Part shown: one piece after another, positions 43,890-51,275 of the stretch
Numbering within the stretch: position 1 is the first letter of the stretch
Layout of the letters: each line of letters begins with the position of its first letter
Origin: Microbispora catharanthi
Lineage (GTDB): Bacteria > Actinomycetota > Actinomycetes > Streptosporangiales > Streptosporangiaceae
Reading direction: 5' to 3'
Length of the DNA stretch: 64,000 nucleotides
Assembly (NCBI RefSeq): GCF_006334915.2
Contig: NZ_VDMA02000029.1
Coordinates: 52,657 to 116,656 of the forward strand
Translations under genes and position numbers: made by a program
Notes under the pieces: generated by a model
The model's input: the letters and a program-made list of their open reading frames with translations, nothing else
Databases searched by the model: none
What the model was told of the DNA's origin: nothing

Positions 43890-44503
43890 GGGAGGACCCG
43901 TGGATCCAGCACGCCGGGCTGCTCGAAGAACACGTGCACCAGCTCCCAGAGGATGTGGTAAGTGGTGACGTGCACCTCCTTGACCACGCGGGGATCGGCG
44001 GAGCGGGCGATCAGGACGTGGTCGACGGCCGGGCTGCGGCCGATCGGGCCGCCGTCGTCGCCGCCGGTCAGCGCCAGCGTGAGCAGGCCGAGCCGGTGCG
44101 CCGTCTCCAGGCCTCTGAGCACGTTCACGCAGCCGCCGTCGGAAGAGATGCCCAGCGCGATGTCCTGCGGCGCGGCGAGACGGCGAAGCTGGTGGGCGAA
44201 GACCTCCTCCAGGCCCGCGGTCGCGGCCACCCCCGTGATCGTCGCCACGTCGCTCGTGAGCGAGAACGACGGCAGCGCCCGTTTGCCCACGATCACCGGG
44301 TGGACGAACTCCACCGAGATGTGCTGGGCGTCGGTGGCGGCCTCGCCGTTGCCGAAGACGATGAGCCTGCCGCCGCCGTGGAAGCGCGTCGCCATCGCGT
44401 GGCAGGCCCTGGCCACCACGTCGGCCTCGTCGGCAAGGCCGAGCGCCGGCCCCACACGACGAGCGAAGACCTCCGGAACACGTGCAAGGACCGCCTGGTC
44501 CAT
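43886..44503 (-). CDS. SIS-domain protein 2 (phosphoheptose isomerase-like)
   Basis: A 205-residue SIS protein paralogous to the one downstream. The phosphosugar motif is IVFGNGEAATDAQHISVEFV, and the second motif is altered (LGISSDGGCVNVLRGLE, where paralogs have STSGNSxN). It is the first gene of the hydrogenase operon on this strand. G-rich sequence (GGGGGAAG) lies about ten bases before the ATG. Its job here is unknown; the pair could form a heteromer. Confidence 0.85.
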   Translation of the reverse strand: MDQAVLARVPEVFARRVGPALGLADEADVVARACHAMATRFHGGGRLIVFGNGEAATDAQHISVEFVHPVIVGKRALPSFSLTSDVATITGVAATAGLEEVFAHQLRRLAAPQDIALGISSDGGCVNVLRGLETAHRLGLLTLALTGGDDGGPIGRSPAVDHVLIARSADPRVVKEVHVTTYHILWELVHVFFEQPGVLDPRVLP

Positions 44504-44596
44504 CGCGGACCACTTCCCCCGGATCGTTCCCGCGGACCGCTGCTTCCCTCAGGAAAGCCCCTGGTTAACGACCGTACGCCGAGCCGTGACGGGGGG

Positions 44597-44617
44597 AATC
44601 AATAGATGTCGGTGATT
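44597..44617. promoter_or_regulatory. Candidate operator upstream of hydrogenase operon
   Basis: AATCA and TGATT arms are separated by 11 bases in the AT-richer part of the gap in front of the first hydrogenase-operon gene. No convincing -35/-10 pair is visible. This is the only symmetric element in the stretch apart from the terminator hairpin. Confidence 0.25.
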
Positions 44618-44643
44618 TCGCAAAGACCACTACAGTCCGGGCA

Positions 44644-44681
44644 CGCCGATGGCCCCGGTCCGAGAGCCGGGGCCATCGGCG
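44644..44681. terminator. 15-bp-stem hairpin terminator
   Basis: A perfect 15-bp stem (44644-44658 with 44667-44681) with an eight-base loop lies 11 bases after the stop of the GlsB/YeaQ gene on the minus strand. It separates that gene from the hydrogenase operon that starts further along on the same strand. Confidence 0.75.
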
Positions 44682-44691
44682 GAGTGAGGGC

Positions 44692-44964
44692 CTACCCGAC
44701 GCTTCTGCGGCGGTACAACGCCACCGCGGCCGTGACGCCGACGGCGGCGAGGGCCACCTGGATGATCAGTTCGATCCAGTCGATCCCGGGAGTGGTGGCG
44801 ACTCCCAGGCCCCGGGCGATCGCCGAGCCGATGAGGGCCGCGATGATACCGATGACCACGGTCAGCCAGATAGGGATGGCCTGACGCCCGGGAACGACCA
44901 GCCGGCCGAGAGCGCCGATGATGAGTCCGATGATTATGGCGGAGATGATGCCGCTGACGGCCAT
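44692..44964 (-). CDS. GlsB/YeaQ/YmgE family stress membrane protein
   Basis: A 90-residue membrane protein with three helices. Family features are IISAIIIGLIIGALGRLVVPG and the following IPIWLTVVIGIIAALIGSAIA. A third helix (IIQVALAAVGVTAAVALY) follows. These transglycosylase-associated-like proteins respond to general stress and are found in many Gram-positive bacteria. AAGGAGGG precedes the ATG. A strong hairpin follows it, so it is monocistronic. Confidence 0.93.
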   Translation of the reverse strand: MAVSGIISAIIIGLIIGALGRLVVPGRQAIPIWLTVVIGIIAALIGSAIARGLGVATTPGIDWIELIIQVALAAVGVTAAVALYRRRSVG

Positions 44965-45040
44965 ACTGCCACCCTCCTTGTGTTCGGCTGCCTGCCTTCT
45001 GCCCAGGCAAAACCGGACAAAACGCGATAAAACGGGACGA

Positions 45041-45691
45041 TCAGGGCCGAGCGATGCGGTTCTCCCAGGCCCAGGCCGCGACCTCGACCCGGTTGCGCAG
45101 GCCGAGCTTGGCCTGGATGCCGGCCACGTGGCTCTTGACCGTGCTCAGTGAGATGAACAGCTCGGCCGCGATCTCCTGGTTCGTACGGCCCCGGGCGACG
45201 GCCCGGACGACCTCCAGCTCGCGGTTGGAGAGCGGATGATCCGCCCCGCCGGAGGCCGGCAGCTGAGCCGTCAGGTGGCGCAGCAGCCGCAGGGTGACCG
45301 ACGGGGAGACCAGGGCGTCCCCCTGGTGGGCGGCCCGCACGGCCTCCACGAGCAGGGCGGGGCCGCAGTCCTTGAGTACGAAGCCGGTCGCACCCGCCCG
45401 CAACGCGCCGTAGACGTACTCGTCCAGGTCGAACGTGGTGACCACGACCACCCGCAGCGGGTCGGGGACGCCGGGCCCGGCCAGGGCGCGGGTGACCTCG
45501 ATGCCGTCGAGCCGGGGCATGCGCACGTCCACCAGGCACACGTCGGGCCGCAGCCGCCGGGCCGCCTCCACTGCCTCGGCGCCGTCGGCCGCCTCGGCGA
45601 CCACCTCGATGTCGGGCTGGTCCTCCAGGATCAGCCGCAGGCCGCCGCGGACCATCGCCTGGTCGTCGGCCACCAACACCCTGATCGTCAT
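45041..45691 (-). CDS. NarL/LuxR-type response regulator
   Basis: A 216-residue two-component regulator. The receiver has the acidic pair near the N-terminus (VADDQ) and the phospho-acceptor Asp55 in CLVDVRMPRLDG. The LuxR/GerE helix-turn-helix (LSNRELEVVRAVARGRTNQE) is at the C-terminus. The start overlaps the end of the histidine-kinase gene by four bases, so the two form a cognate pair. Its targets are not evident. Confidence 0.95.
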   Translation of the reverse strand: MTIRVLVADDQAMVRGGLRLILEDQPDIEVVAEAADGAEAVEAARRLRPDVCLVDVRMPRLDGIEVTRALAGPGVPDPLRVVVVTTFDLDEYVYGALRAGATGFVLKDCGPALLVEAVRAAHQGDALVSPSVTLRLLRHLTAQLPASGGADHPLSNRELEVVRAVARGRTNQEIAAELFISLSTVKSHVAGIQAKLGLRNRVEVAAWAWENRIARP

Positions 45692-46845
45692 CGGCGTGCC
45701 CGCTCCGGCAGCGCCTGTGACCGGGGCACGGGCAGGGTGGCGAGCACCGACCAGCCGGACCCCGGACTCGGCCCGGCGCGCAGCGTGCCGCCGAGTGCCT
45801 CGACGCGCTCGCGCATCCCGATCAGGCCGTACCCGCCGCGCTGGTGGTGCCGCGAGGGGCCCCGCGGCGAGTCGTCGGCGACCTCGACGGTGAGCGTCTC
45901 ACGGTCCCGCTCCACGCTGACCGTGACCGCGCGGGCGTGCGGGGCATGGCGGGAGACGTTGGTCAGCGACTCCTGCACGATCCGGTAGACCGTGCCGGCC
46001 ACCTCGGACGGCCACGTCGCCGTCTCCTCCTCGCCCGGCAGCCGCAGGCGCACCGCACGGCCGCCCGCCTCGAAGCGCCCGACCAGCTCGCCGAGCCCGC
46101 CCAGCCCGCCGGGCGCGGGGGCGGCGGGCTCGTCCGGGTCGCGCAGCAGGCCGACGACGCGGCGCATCGCGGCCAGCGCGCCGGACCCGGCGGCCTCGAT
46201 CTCGGCCAGGGCGTCGCCCGCCTTCTCGGGGCTCTTCCGCGCGACCAGGCGGGCGGCCTGGGCCTGCACCACGATGCCGGTGACGTGATGGGCGACGACG
46301 TCGTGCAGCTCGCGGGCGAGCCTCAGCCGTTCCGCGCGGCGCACCCTGTCGGCGACGGCCCGCCTGCGGGCGTCGAGCAGCCGCGGGCACAGCCCGGCCA
46401 CGACGGCGACGGCCCAGGTCAGGACGTTCATCAGGGTGACCGAGGGCACTCCGGCGGCGAGCGTGTGCGCCGTCAGCAGGCTGCCGGCGGCCACGGCCAG
46501 CCCGCCGGCCGCCACGCCGCAGGCCGTGCGGACCGGCAGTGCCCTGACCGCCGTGCCGACCAGCACCGCCAGGCCGAGGGCCATCCCGGGACCGGGCTCG
46601 CTGGGCAGGTCGACGAACCTGGCGGCCAGGACGGCGGTCGCCGCGACGGCCAGACCGGCCGCGGCCGCCCGCGCCGGGTCGAACCGGCGCGCCAGGGCGA
46701 TCACGCACACCACCGCGCCCGCGGCGCAGTCGAACCGCCAATAGCCGCCGCCCCAGCTGTCGGCGATCCGGGAAGCCCAGAAGCCCAGCACCGCGGCGAA
46801 AACGGCGCCGAGTCCGACGTCGGCCGCCCATCCCCCTACACGCAC
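45688..46845 (-). CDS. Two-component sensor histidine kinase (HisKA_3)
   Basis: A 385-residue membrane sensor kinase. The N-terminal part (about 1-155) has five or six hydrophobic helices and no large extracellular loop, typical of NarL-partner kinases in actinobacteria. The dimerisation/phosphorylation block is RLARELHDVVAHHVTG with His181, followed by the HATPase domain (VYRIVQESLTNVSRHA and YGLIGMRERVEALGG). Signal unknown. It is coupled to the response regulator downstream. Confidence 0.95.
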   Translation of the reverse strand: MRVGGWAADVGLGAVFAAVLGFWASRIADSWGGGYWRFDCAAGAVVCVIALARRFDPARAAAAGLAVAATAVLAARFVDLPSEPGPGMALGLAVLVGTAVRALPVRTACGVAAGGLAVAAGSLLTAHTLAAGVPSVTLMNVLTWAVAVVAGLCPRLLDARRRAVADRVRRAERLRLARELHDVVAHHVTGIVVQAQAARLVARKSPEKAGDALAEIEAAGSGALAAMRRVVGLLRDPDEPAAPAPGGLGGLGELVGRFEAGGRAVRLRLPGEEETATWPSEVAGTVYRIVQESLTNVSRHAPHARAVTVSVERDRETLTVEVADDSPRGPSRHHQRGGYGLIGMRERVEALGGTLRAGPSPGSGWSVLATLPVPRSQALPERARR

Positions 46846-46912
46846 AGCAGCGAGGCTACGAGATCGGCCGCCCGGGCAGAACCGGCCAAAAGTACTGTTA
46901 TCGCTGTGCCGG

Positions 46913-47947
46913 CTATTGGTGTGGCGGTGCGGTGCTCTCCCGTACGACGAGGGTGGTCGCGAGCTCGACCCGGTGCTGTTCGAGCGGCTCGCCGTCCGCG
47001 AGGGCCAGGACCATCCGCGCGGCCGCGGCCCCCATCTGCACGAGCGGCTGCCGTACGGTCGTCATGGGCGGCCCGGCCCACTGGGTGAAGGACAGGTCGT
47101 CGAACCCGACGACGCTCAGGTCCTCGGGGATGCGCAGCCCGGCCCGCCTGGCGGCCTCGTACACGCCGAGCGCCTGCAGGTCGTTGGCGGTGAAGACGGC
47201 GGTCGGGGGATCGGGCAGGCGCAGCAGTTCGGCCCCGTCACGCAGGCCGCCCTCCACGTACAGGGTGCTCACGCGCACGAGCTCGGGGTCCACGGGCACG
47301 CCCGCCGCGTCCATCGCGGCGCGGTAGCCGTCGAGCCGCGCCCGGCAGCACGGCCACTGCGTCGGCCCGCTCAGCATCGCGATGCGGCGGTGGCCGAGGT
47401 CGAGCAGGTGGCGGGTCGCGGCCATCCCGCCGCTCCAGTTGGTGGCGCCGACCGACGGGGTCTCGTGCAGCGGCTCGCCGGTCGGGTCGAGCACGACCAG
47501 GGGGATCGAACGGGTGGCGAGCTGCGACTGCTGCTGCACGGTGAGCTCGGAGAAGACCGCCACGACGCCGGTGGGGCGGCGGGCGAGCACCTGCTCGGTC
47601 CACGCCCTGCCCGGAGTGAGCCGGCCCTGCATCTCGGTGAGCACCACGGCCAGCTCATGCTCCCTGGCGACCTGCTCGACACCCTGGATGATCTCCAGTG
47701 CCCACAGGCTCTCCAGGGCGTGGAAGACGAGCTCGATGATCGCCGCGGGCTCGCTGTCGCGGCGCCGGTATCCGTGCTCCCGCAGCACCGCCTCCACCCG
47801 CTGCCGGGTGGCCAGGGCGACTCCCGCATGCCCGTTGAGCACCCGCGACACGGTCGGCGCGGACACTCCCGCCAGGTGGGCGATCTCGGCCACGGTCAGC
47901 CTCTGACGTGGAAGCTCCCCGTCGAGGGCCCGGTCGGTCGAGGTCAC
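46913..47947 (-). CDS. LacI-family transcriptional regulator
   Basis: A 344-residue repressor-type regulator. The LacI helix-turn-helix is at the N-terminus (TVAEIAHLAGVSAPTVSRVL). The periplasmic-binding-like effector domain contains TNWSGGMAATRHLLDLGHRR and PPTAVFTANDLQALGVYEAA. It is probably sugar responsive, but no sugar-uptake genes are adjacent, so its regulon lies elsewhere. The start is a GTG at 47947. Confidence 0.93.
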   Translation of the reverse strand: MTSTDRALDGELPRQRLTVAEIAHLAGVSAPTVSRVLNGHAGVALATRQRVEAVLREHGYRRRDSEPAAIIELVFHALESLWALEIIQGVEQVAREHELAVVLTEMQGRLTPGRAWTEQVLARRPTGVVAVFSELTVQQQSQLATRSIPLVVLDPTGEPLHETPSVGATNWSGGMAATRHLLDLGHRRIAMLSGPTQWPCCRARLDGYRAAMDAAGVPVDPELVRVSTLYVEGGLRDGAELLRLPDPPTAVFTANDLQALGVYEAARRAGLRIPEDLSVVGFDDLSFTQWAGPPMTTVRQPLVQMGAAAARMVLALADGEPLEQHRVELATTLVVRESTAPPHQ

Positions 47948-47956
47948 GGCGACAGT

Positions 47957-48178
47957 CTATGGGCCTTCGCTCTCTTTCGGCTGGATCAGGCCGGCCGCGA
48001 GCAGCAGTTCGTGGGCGAGCCGGGCGGCGTGCTCGGGCCGGGCCTGCCCGGCCTCCTCCAGCGGCCCGCCCTCCAGGCCGCCCGCCAGCACCCGGACGGC
48101 CTCGGCGAGCGTGCGCACCTGCCGTTCCGTCGCGTCGAGCCTGGCTCTCAGCTCGTCGATCTCTTCAGGATGGGACAT
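47957..48178 (-). CDS. Small coiled-coil protein
   Basis: A 73-residue protein. The first 35 residues are a heptad-rich helix (EEIDELRARLDATERQVRTL) that should form a coiled coil, and the rest is Ala/Leu rich. TTGGAGC precedes the ATG at 48178. It lies nine bases upstream of the LacI gene and may be cotranscribed, and it is divergent from the phosphoribosyltransferase gene. I recognise no family. Confidence 0.55.
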   Translation of the reverse strand: MSHPEEIDELRARLDATERQVRTLAEAVRVLAGGLEGGPLEEAGQARPEHAARLAHELLLAAGLIQPKESEGP

Positions 48179-48194
48179 GCTCCAAGTCTTCCCC

Positions 48195-48209
48195 GGGCCC
48201 TTCGGCCCT
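48195..48209 (+). promoter_or_regulatory. DevR/DosR-like box 1
   Basis: GGGCCCTTCGGCCCT is an imperfect palindrome 50 bases before the phosphoribosyltransferase start. It matches box 2 (48904) at 13 of 15 positions. The GGGAC/GGCCC pattern resembles the sites bound by DevR/DosR-family hypoxia regulators of actinobacteria. Confidence 0.5.
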
Positions 48210-48259
48210 ACCGCGGACGGCGGCGGGGGCCGACGGTGAAAGACAGGGTGAAAGGCAGG

Positions 48260-48904
48260 GTGACCGCCGTGTTCGTCGATCGTCGTGACGCGGGCCTGCG
48301 CCTGGGCGAGCGGTTGCGCGGACTCCAGGGGGCGGAGGACGCGGTCGTCCTCGGGCTGCCCCGAGGGGGCGTGCCGGTGGCGTTCCAGGTGGCCAGGGCC
48401 CTCGGCGCCCCCTTGGACGTGATCGTCGTACGCAAGCTGGGCGTGCCGTACCAGCCGGAGCTGGGCTTCGGCGCCATCGGCGAGGGCGGGGTGCGGGTGG
48501 TGAACCCCGACGTCGTACGGCTCGCCAACATCACTCACGCCGAGATGGCCGAGGTGGAACGCCGCGAGCGGGCCGAGCTGGAGCGCCGCGCCCGCCGCTT
48601 CCGGGCCGGCCGCGAGCCGGTGGACCTGGCCGGCCGCACGGCGATCGTGGTGGACGACGGGATCGCGACGGGCGGGACGGCCCGCGCCGCCTGCCAGGTG
48701 GCCCGCGCGCACGGGGCCTCCCGGGTGGTGCTCGCGGTGCCGGTCGGCGCCCCCGAGACGATCGCGAGCCTGCGCAGGGACGCCGACGAGATCGTCTGCC
48801 TGGACACGCCCGACCACTTCTACGCGATCGGCGCGTGGTACGACGACTTCACCCAGACGAGCGACGAGGACGTGGTCGAGTGTTTGCGGCTTGCCGCAGA
48901 ATAG
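48260..48904 (+). CDS. Phosphoribosyltransferase-domain protein
   Basis: A 214-residue type I PRTase-like protein. The PRPP-binding loop is AIVVDDGIATGGTARAA, and AVVLGLPRGGVPVAFQVARAL near the N-terminus is typical of the stand-alone stress-associated group (distant from purine or pyrimidine enzymes). The base substrate is unknown. The GTG at 48260 is used here; a GTG at 48269 is equally possible. A DevR-like box precedes it. Confidence 0.88.
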   Translation: MTAVFVDRRDAGLRLGERLRGLQGAEDAVVLGLPRGGVPVAFQVARALGAPLDVIVVRKLGVPYQPELGFGAIGEGGVRVVNPDVVRLANITHAEMAEVERRERAELERRARRFRAGREPVDLAGRTAIVVDDGIATGGTARAACQVARAHGASRVVLAVPVGAPETIASLRRDADEIVCLDTPDHFYAIGAWYDDFTQTSDEDVVECLRLAAE

Positions 48905-48918
48905 GGACCATCGGCCCT
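48904..48918 (+). promoter_or_regulatory. DevR/DosR-like box 2
   Basis: GGGACCATCGGCCCT starts at the last base of the phosphoribosyltransferase stop codon and lies 63 bases before the DUF2267 gene. It is nearly identical to box 1, which supports a shared regulator. Binding by a DevR/OsdR-type protein is an inference from the pattern. Confidence 0.5.
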
Positions 48919-48980
48919 GGTAGAAGACGTGGCCGGGTGCGCAGCGTGGGATGGAGTGACTGTCAGCTGAGGAGGACGTC

Positions 48981-49433
48981 ATGTCCACCACCCATCACGT
49001 GCACAGCCTTGACCACACGGTCCAGACGACCAACCGGTGGCTGGCCGCCCTCGCGGGGGCCATCGGCACCGAGGACAGGGAGTTCGCCCACCGCGTGCTG
49101 CGGACCTGGCTGCACGCCGTGCGCGACGGCCTCCCGGTGCCCGCTGCGGCGCACCTCGCCGCGCAACTGCCCGATCTGCTGCGCGGGATCTACTACAACG
49201 GCTGGGATCCCACGGCGGTGCCGATCCGCCGGGACCGCGAGGAGTTCGCGGCCCATTTCGCCGCCACCGGCCGCATCGCCAACGCCGACGTGCCCAAGCT
49301 CGCCAGGGCGGTGACCGCGGTGATGTACGAGGAGCTGACGCCGGGGGTGGTCGACCACGCGCTCGGTCAGCTACCGCGCGAGGTGCGTGACCTGCTGGGC
49401 GGTCAGGGGCTCTCCGGCACCCGCTCCCAGTAG
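48981..49433 (+). CDS. DUF2267 family protein
   Basis: A 150-residue helical protein. Family traits are the AHRVLRTWLHAVRDGLPV segment, LAAQLPDLLRGIYYNGWDP and the C-terminal ALGQLPREVRDLL. DUF2267 proteins are common in actinobacteria and often occur in stress or hypoxia gene clusters, but have no known biochemical role. GAGGAGG lies upstream of the ATG. The 3' end overlaps the convergent DUF1918 gene by 31 bases. Confidence 0.92.
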   Translation: MSTTHHVHSLDHTVQTTNRWLAALAGAIGTEDREFAHRVLRTWLHAVRDGLPVPAAAHLAAQLPDLLRGIYYNGWDPTAVPIRRDREEFAAHFAATGRIANADVPKLARAVTAVMYEELTPGVVDHALGQLPREVRDLLGGQGLSGTRSQ

Positions 49434-49615
49434 TGCTCGATCCGGGCGTCGGGCCCGGGATAGAAGCACAGCGTCTCCCGCTCCTCGTCGAGCCATCGCA
49501 CGAGGTAGGGAGGCGAGCCGTCGGTGTGGTAGAGCGCCATCACGATCCCGATGCGGCCCGCCCTGCCCCGATGGATGCTCTCGACGATCAGGCGGTCGCC
49601 GACCGACGCTTTCAT
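49403..49615 (-). CDS. DUF1918 domain protein
   Basis: A 70-residue SH3-like beta-barrel protein. The signature is MKASVGDRLIVESIHRG then RIGIVMALYHTDGSPPYLVRW, ending in FYPGPDARIEHY. DUF1918 proteins appear in hypoxia or stress clusters of actinobacteria. It starts six bases after the end of the fructose-bisphosphatase gene and is probably cotranscribed with it. Confidence 0.92.
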   Translation of the reverse strand: MKASVGDRLIVESIHRGRAGRIGIVMALYHTDGSPPYLVRWLDEERETLCFYPGPDARIEHYWERVPESP

Positions 49616-49621
49616 GGTCAG

Positions 49622-50743
49622 TCACGACCCGACCGGGGTCGCGACCTCGGTCGTGATCGGCGTCCAGCGGTGTGCCAGGCGCTTGGTGATGGAGGTCATG
49701 GTGGTGTATTCCAGGTCCTCGAGCGGCAGCCGGTGCGGCTCGAACGGGCCGTGACGGCGCAGGTAGTCCATCACCTCGACGGCCTGCCGCCGGGCTCCGT
49801 CGAACGCCGGGTCGTCGAACATGTCGCGCGGGCCGATCAGCCGGCCGTCCTTGATCTGGAAGCCGAGCGCGACCACCCGCGGCGGGCCGTCGAACCGCGA
49901 CGGGTGCGCCTGTCCGGTGGCCACCGGCATCAGCGGCGCGTGGTGCGAGCCGCGCATGCACCCGGCCACCGAGTAGGCGAAGGCGAACGGCTCCAGCGCC
50001 TCGCCCACGGCCGGCAGGCCCGACTGGCAGCGCACGATCATGACCGGGTCGTCCTTGCCGACGTACTTGCCGGCGATCAGCGACAGCCGCTGGGTGCTGG
50101 TCGCCGCCGCGGTCATGCCCAGCGTCTTGGAGCGGACACCGTGGATCACGTAGCGCGCCGGGGCGCCGATGTACATCAGCATGTCGTACAGGTCCGCCGG
50201 GCAGTCGAAGACGATGCGCCGCTCCTCGTACAGGTCGTACACCTCGAACGCGAACCCGGCGTGCATCTTCTCGTCGATCACCAGCCCGGCGGTGTTGGAC
50301 GGGTCGGCGAACATCTTGTACAGCGGGAGGTTCCACGCGCCCGGCTCGGTCTTGTCCGCCAGGAAGCACAGCACCGGCTCCGACGGCCGCTCCTCGAACT
50401 CCAGCTCCGCGTAGCCCGGGCCCATGCCGCGCAGGTTGCCAGAGAAGGCGTCCGACAGCAGGTCCTGGCCGGCGCCGTACAGGCCGAGTTCCTTGGCGAG
50501 GTGGGTGGTCGCCTGGAAGGTGTCCCAGGCGAAGGAGTGGATCAGCCCCGCCTCCTGGCCGTAGGTGTGGGTCATGATGAGCGAGATGTCGTCACCGCAA
50601 CTGTCCGCGTGGCCGTCGATGAGGAGTCCGGAGGACTTCGCCCGCTCGATCTCCCGCCTCGCCTCGGCCATCAGCCGGGGATGGACGGCGGTGTGGCCGA
50701 CGAACCCCCCTGTGTCGGCCTTGATGATGCTCAGCGTGATCAT
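49622..50743 (-). CDS. Fructose-1,6-bisphosphatase class V (archaeal-type aldolase/phosphatase)
   Basis: A 373-residue enzyme of the bifunctional FBP aldolase/phosphatase family, best known from archaea and deeply branching thermophiles. It makes fructose-6-phosphate in gluconeogenesis. The N-terminal ITLSIIKADTGGFVGH and the metal-site block GHADSCGDDISLIMTHTYG are diagnostic, as is the full length. GGAGG precedes the ATG at 50743. It would be unlinked from the usual GlpX-type enzyme of actinobacteria. DUF1918 follows in the same operon. Confidence 0.92.
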   Translation of the reverse strand: MITLSIIKADTGGFVGHTAVHPRLMAEARREIERAKSSGLLIDGHADSCGDDISLIMTHTYGQEAGLIHSFAWDTFQATTHLAKELGLYGAGQDLLSDAFSGNLRGMGPGYAELEFEERPSEPVLCFLADKTEPGAWNLPLYKMFADPSNTAGLVIDEKMHAGFAFEVYDLYEERRIVFDCPADLYDMLMYIGAPARYVIHGVRSKTLGMTAAATSTQRLSLIAGKYVGKDDPVMIVRCQSGLPAVGEALEPFAFAYSVAGCMRGSHHAPLMPVATGQAHPSRFDGPPRVVALGFQIKDGRLIGPRDMFDDPAFDGARRQAVEVMDYLRRHGPFEPHRLPLEDLEYTTMTSITKRLAHRWTPITTEVATPVGS

Positions 50744-50764
50744 GAGGATCACCTCCATCTCCAC

Positions 50765-50787
50765 GTTTATTCGGACTTGAGGGGATA
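50765..50787 (+). promoter_or_regulatory. Candidate SigB-like promoter upstream of CBS gene
   Basis: GTTT (50765-50768) and GGGATA (50782-50787) are separated by 13 bases. This is close to the actinobacterial stress sigma consensus of GTTT, 14-16 bases, GGGTA. It lies about 55 bases before the CBS-domain gene. The short spacing lowers confidence. Confidence 0.3.
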
Positions 50788-50843
50788 AATAGGGCATTAG
50801 GTCACAAGCGGGGCGGACTTCCGTACGAGGGGGAGAGCCGGCC

Positions 50844-51275
50844 ATGAAGATCAAAGATGTCATGTCCACGCCGGTGGTCGTGGTCCCGCCGATCACGCCG
50901 GTGCGGGACGTCGCGCGGCACATGGACTACTCGGGCGTCGGCTGCGTCGTGGTGTCGGAGGGGCGGGGCATCGCCGGCATAGTGACCGACCGTGACCTCG
51001 CCGTACGGGTGCTCGCCCAGGACAGGGACGGGGACACGCCGGTCGGCCGGGTGATGTCGGAGCACCCGGTGGTGGTGCAGGCGGAGGACGAGGTCGAGGT
51101 GGCCTTCGACACGTTCCGCCGTCACTCCTTCCGCAGGCTCCCGGTGGCCGCAGAGGGAGGCGTGGTCGGCATGCTGACGATCGACGATCTGCTCCTCCAG
51201 ATGCACCAGCTCACCGCCGACCTGCTCACGCCGGTGGTCAAGGAGATCAGCGAGCCGCAGCATCAGAGCGACTAG
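50844..51275 (+). CDS. CBS-domain pair protein
   Basis: A 143-residue protein made of two CBS motifs (about 5-60 and 70-128). KDVMSTPVVVVPPITPV and GRVMSEHPVVVQAEDEVEV begin the two repeats. Such proteins bind adenine nucleotides and sense energy status; a similar protein, Hrp1, is induced by hypoxia in mycobacteria. It starts after AGGGGGAG. The acyltransferase gene begins directly at the base after its stop codon. Confidence 0.93.
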   Translation: MKIKDVMSTPVVVVPPITPVRDVARHMDYSGVGCVVVSEGRGIAGIVTDRDLAVRVLAQDRDGDTPVGRVMSEHPVVVQAEDEVEVAFDTFRRHSFRRLPVAAEGGVVGMLTIDDLLLQMHQLTADLLTPVVKEISEPQHQSD

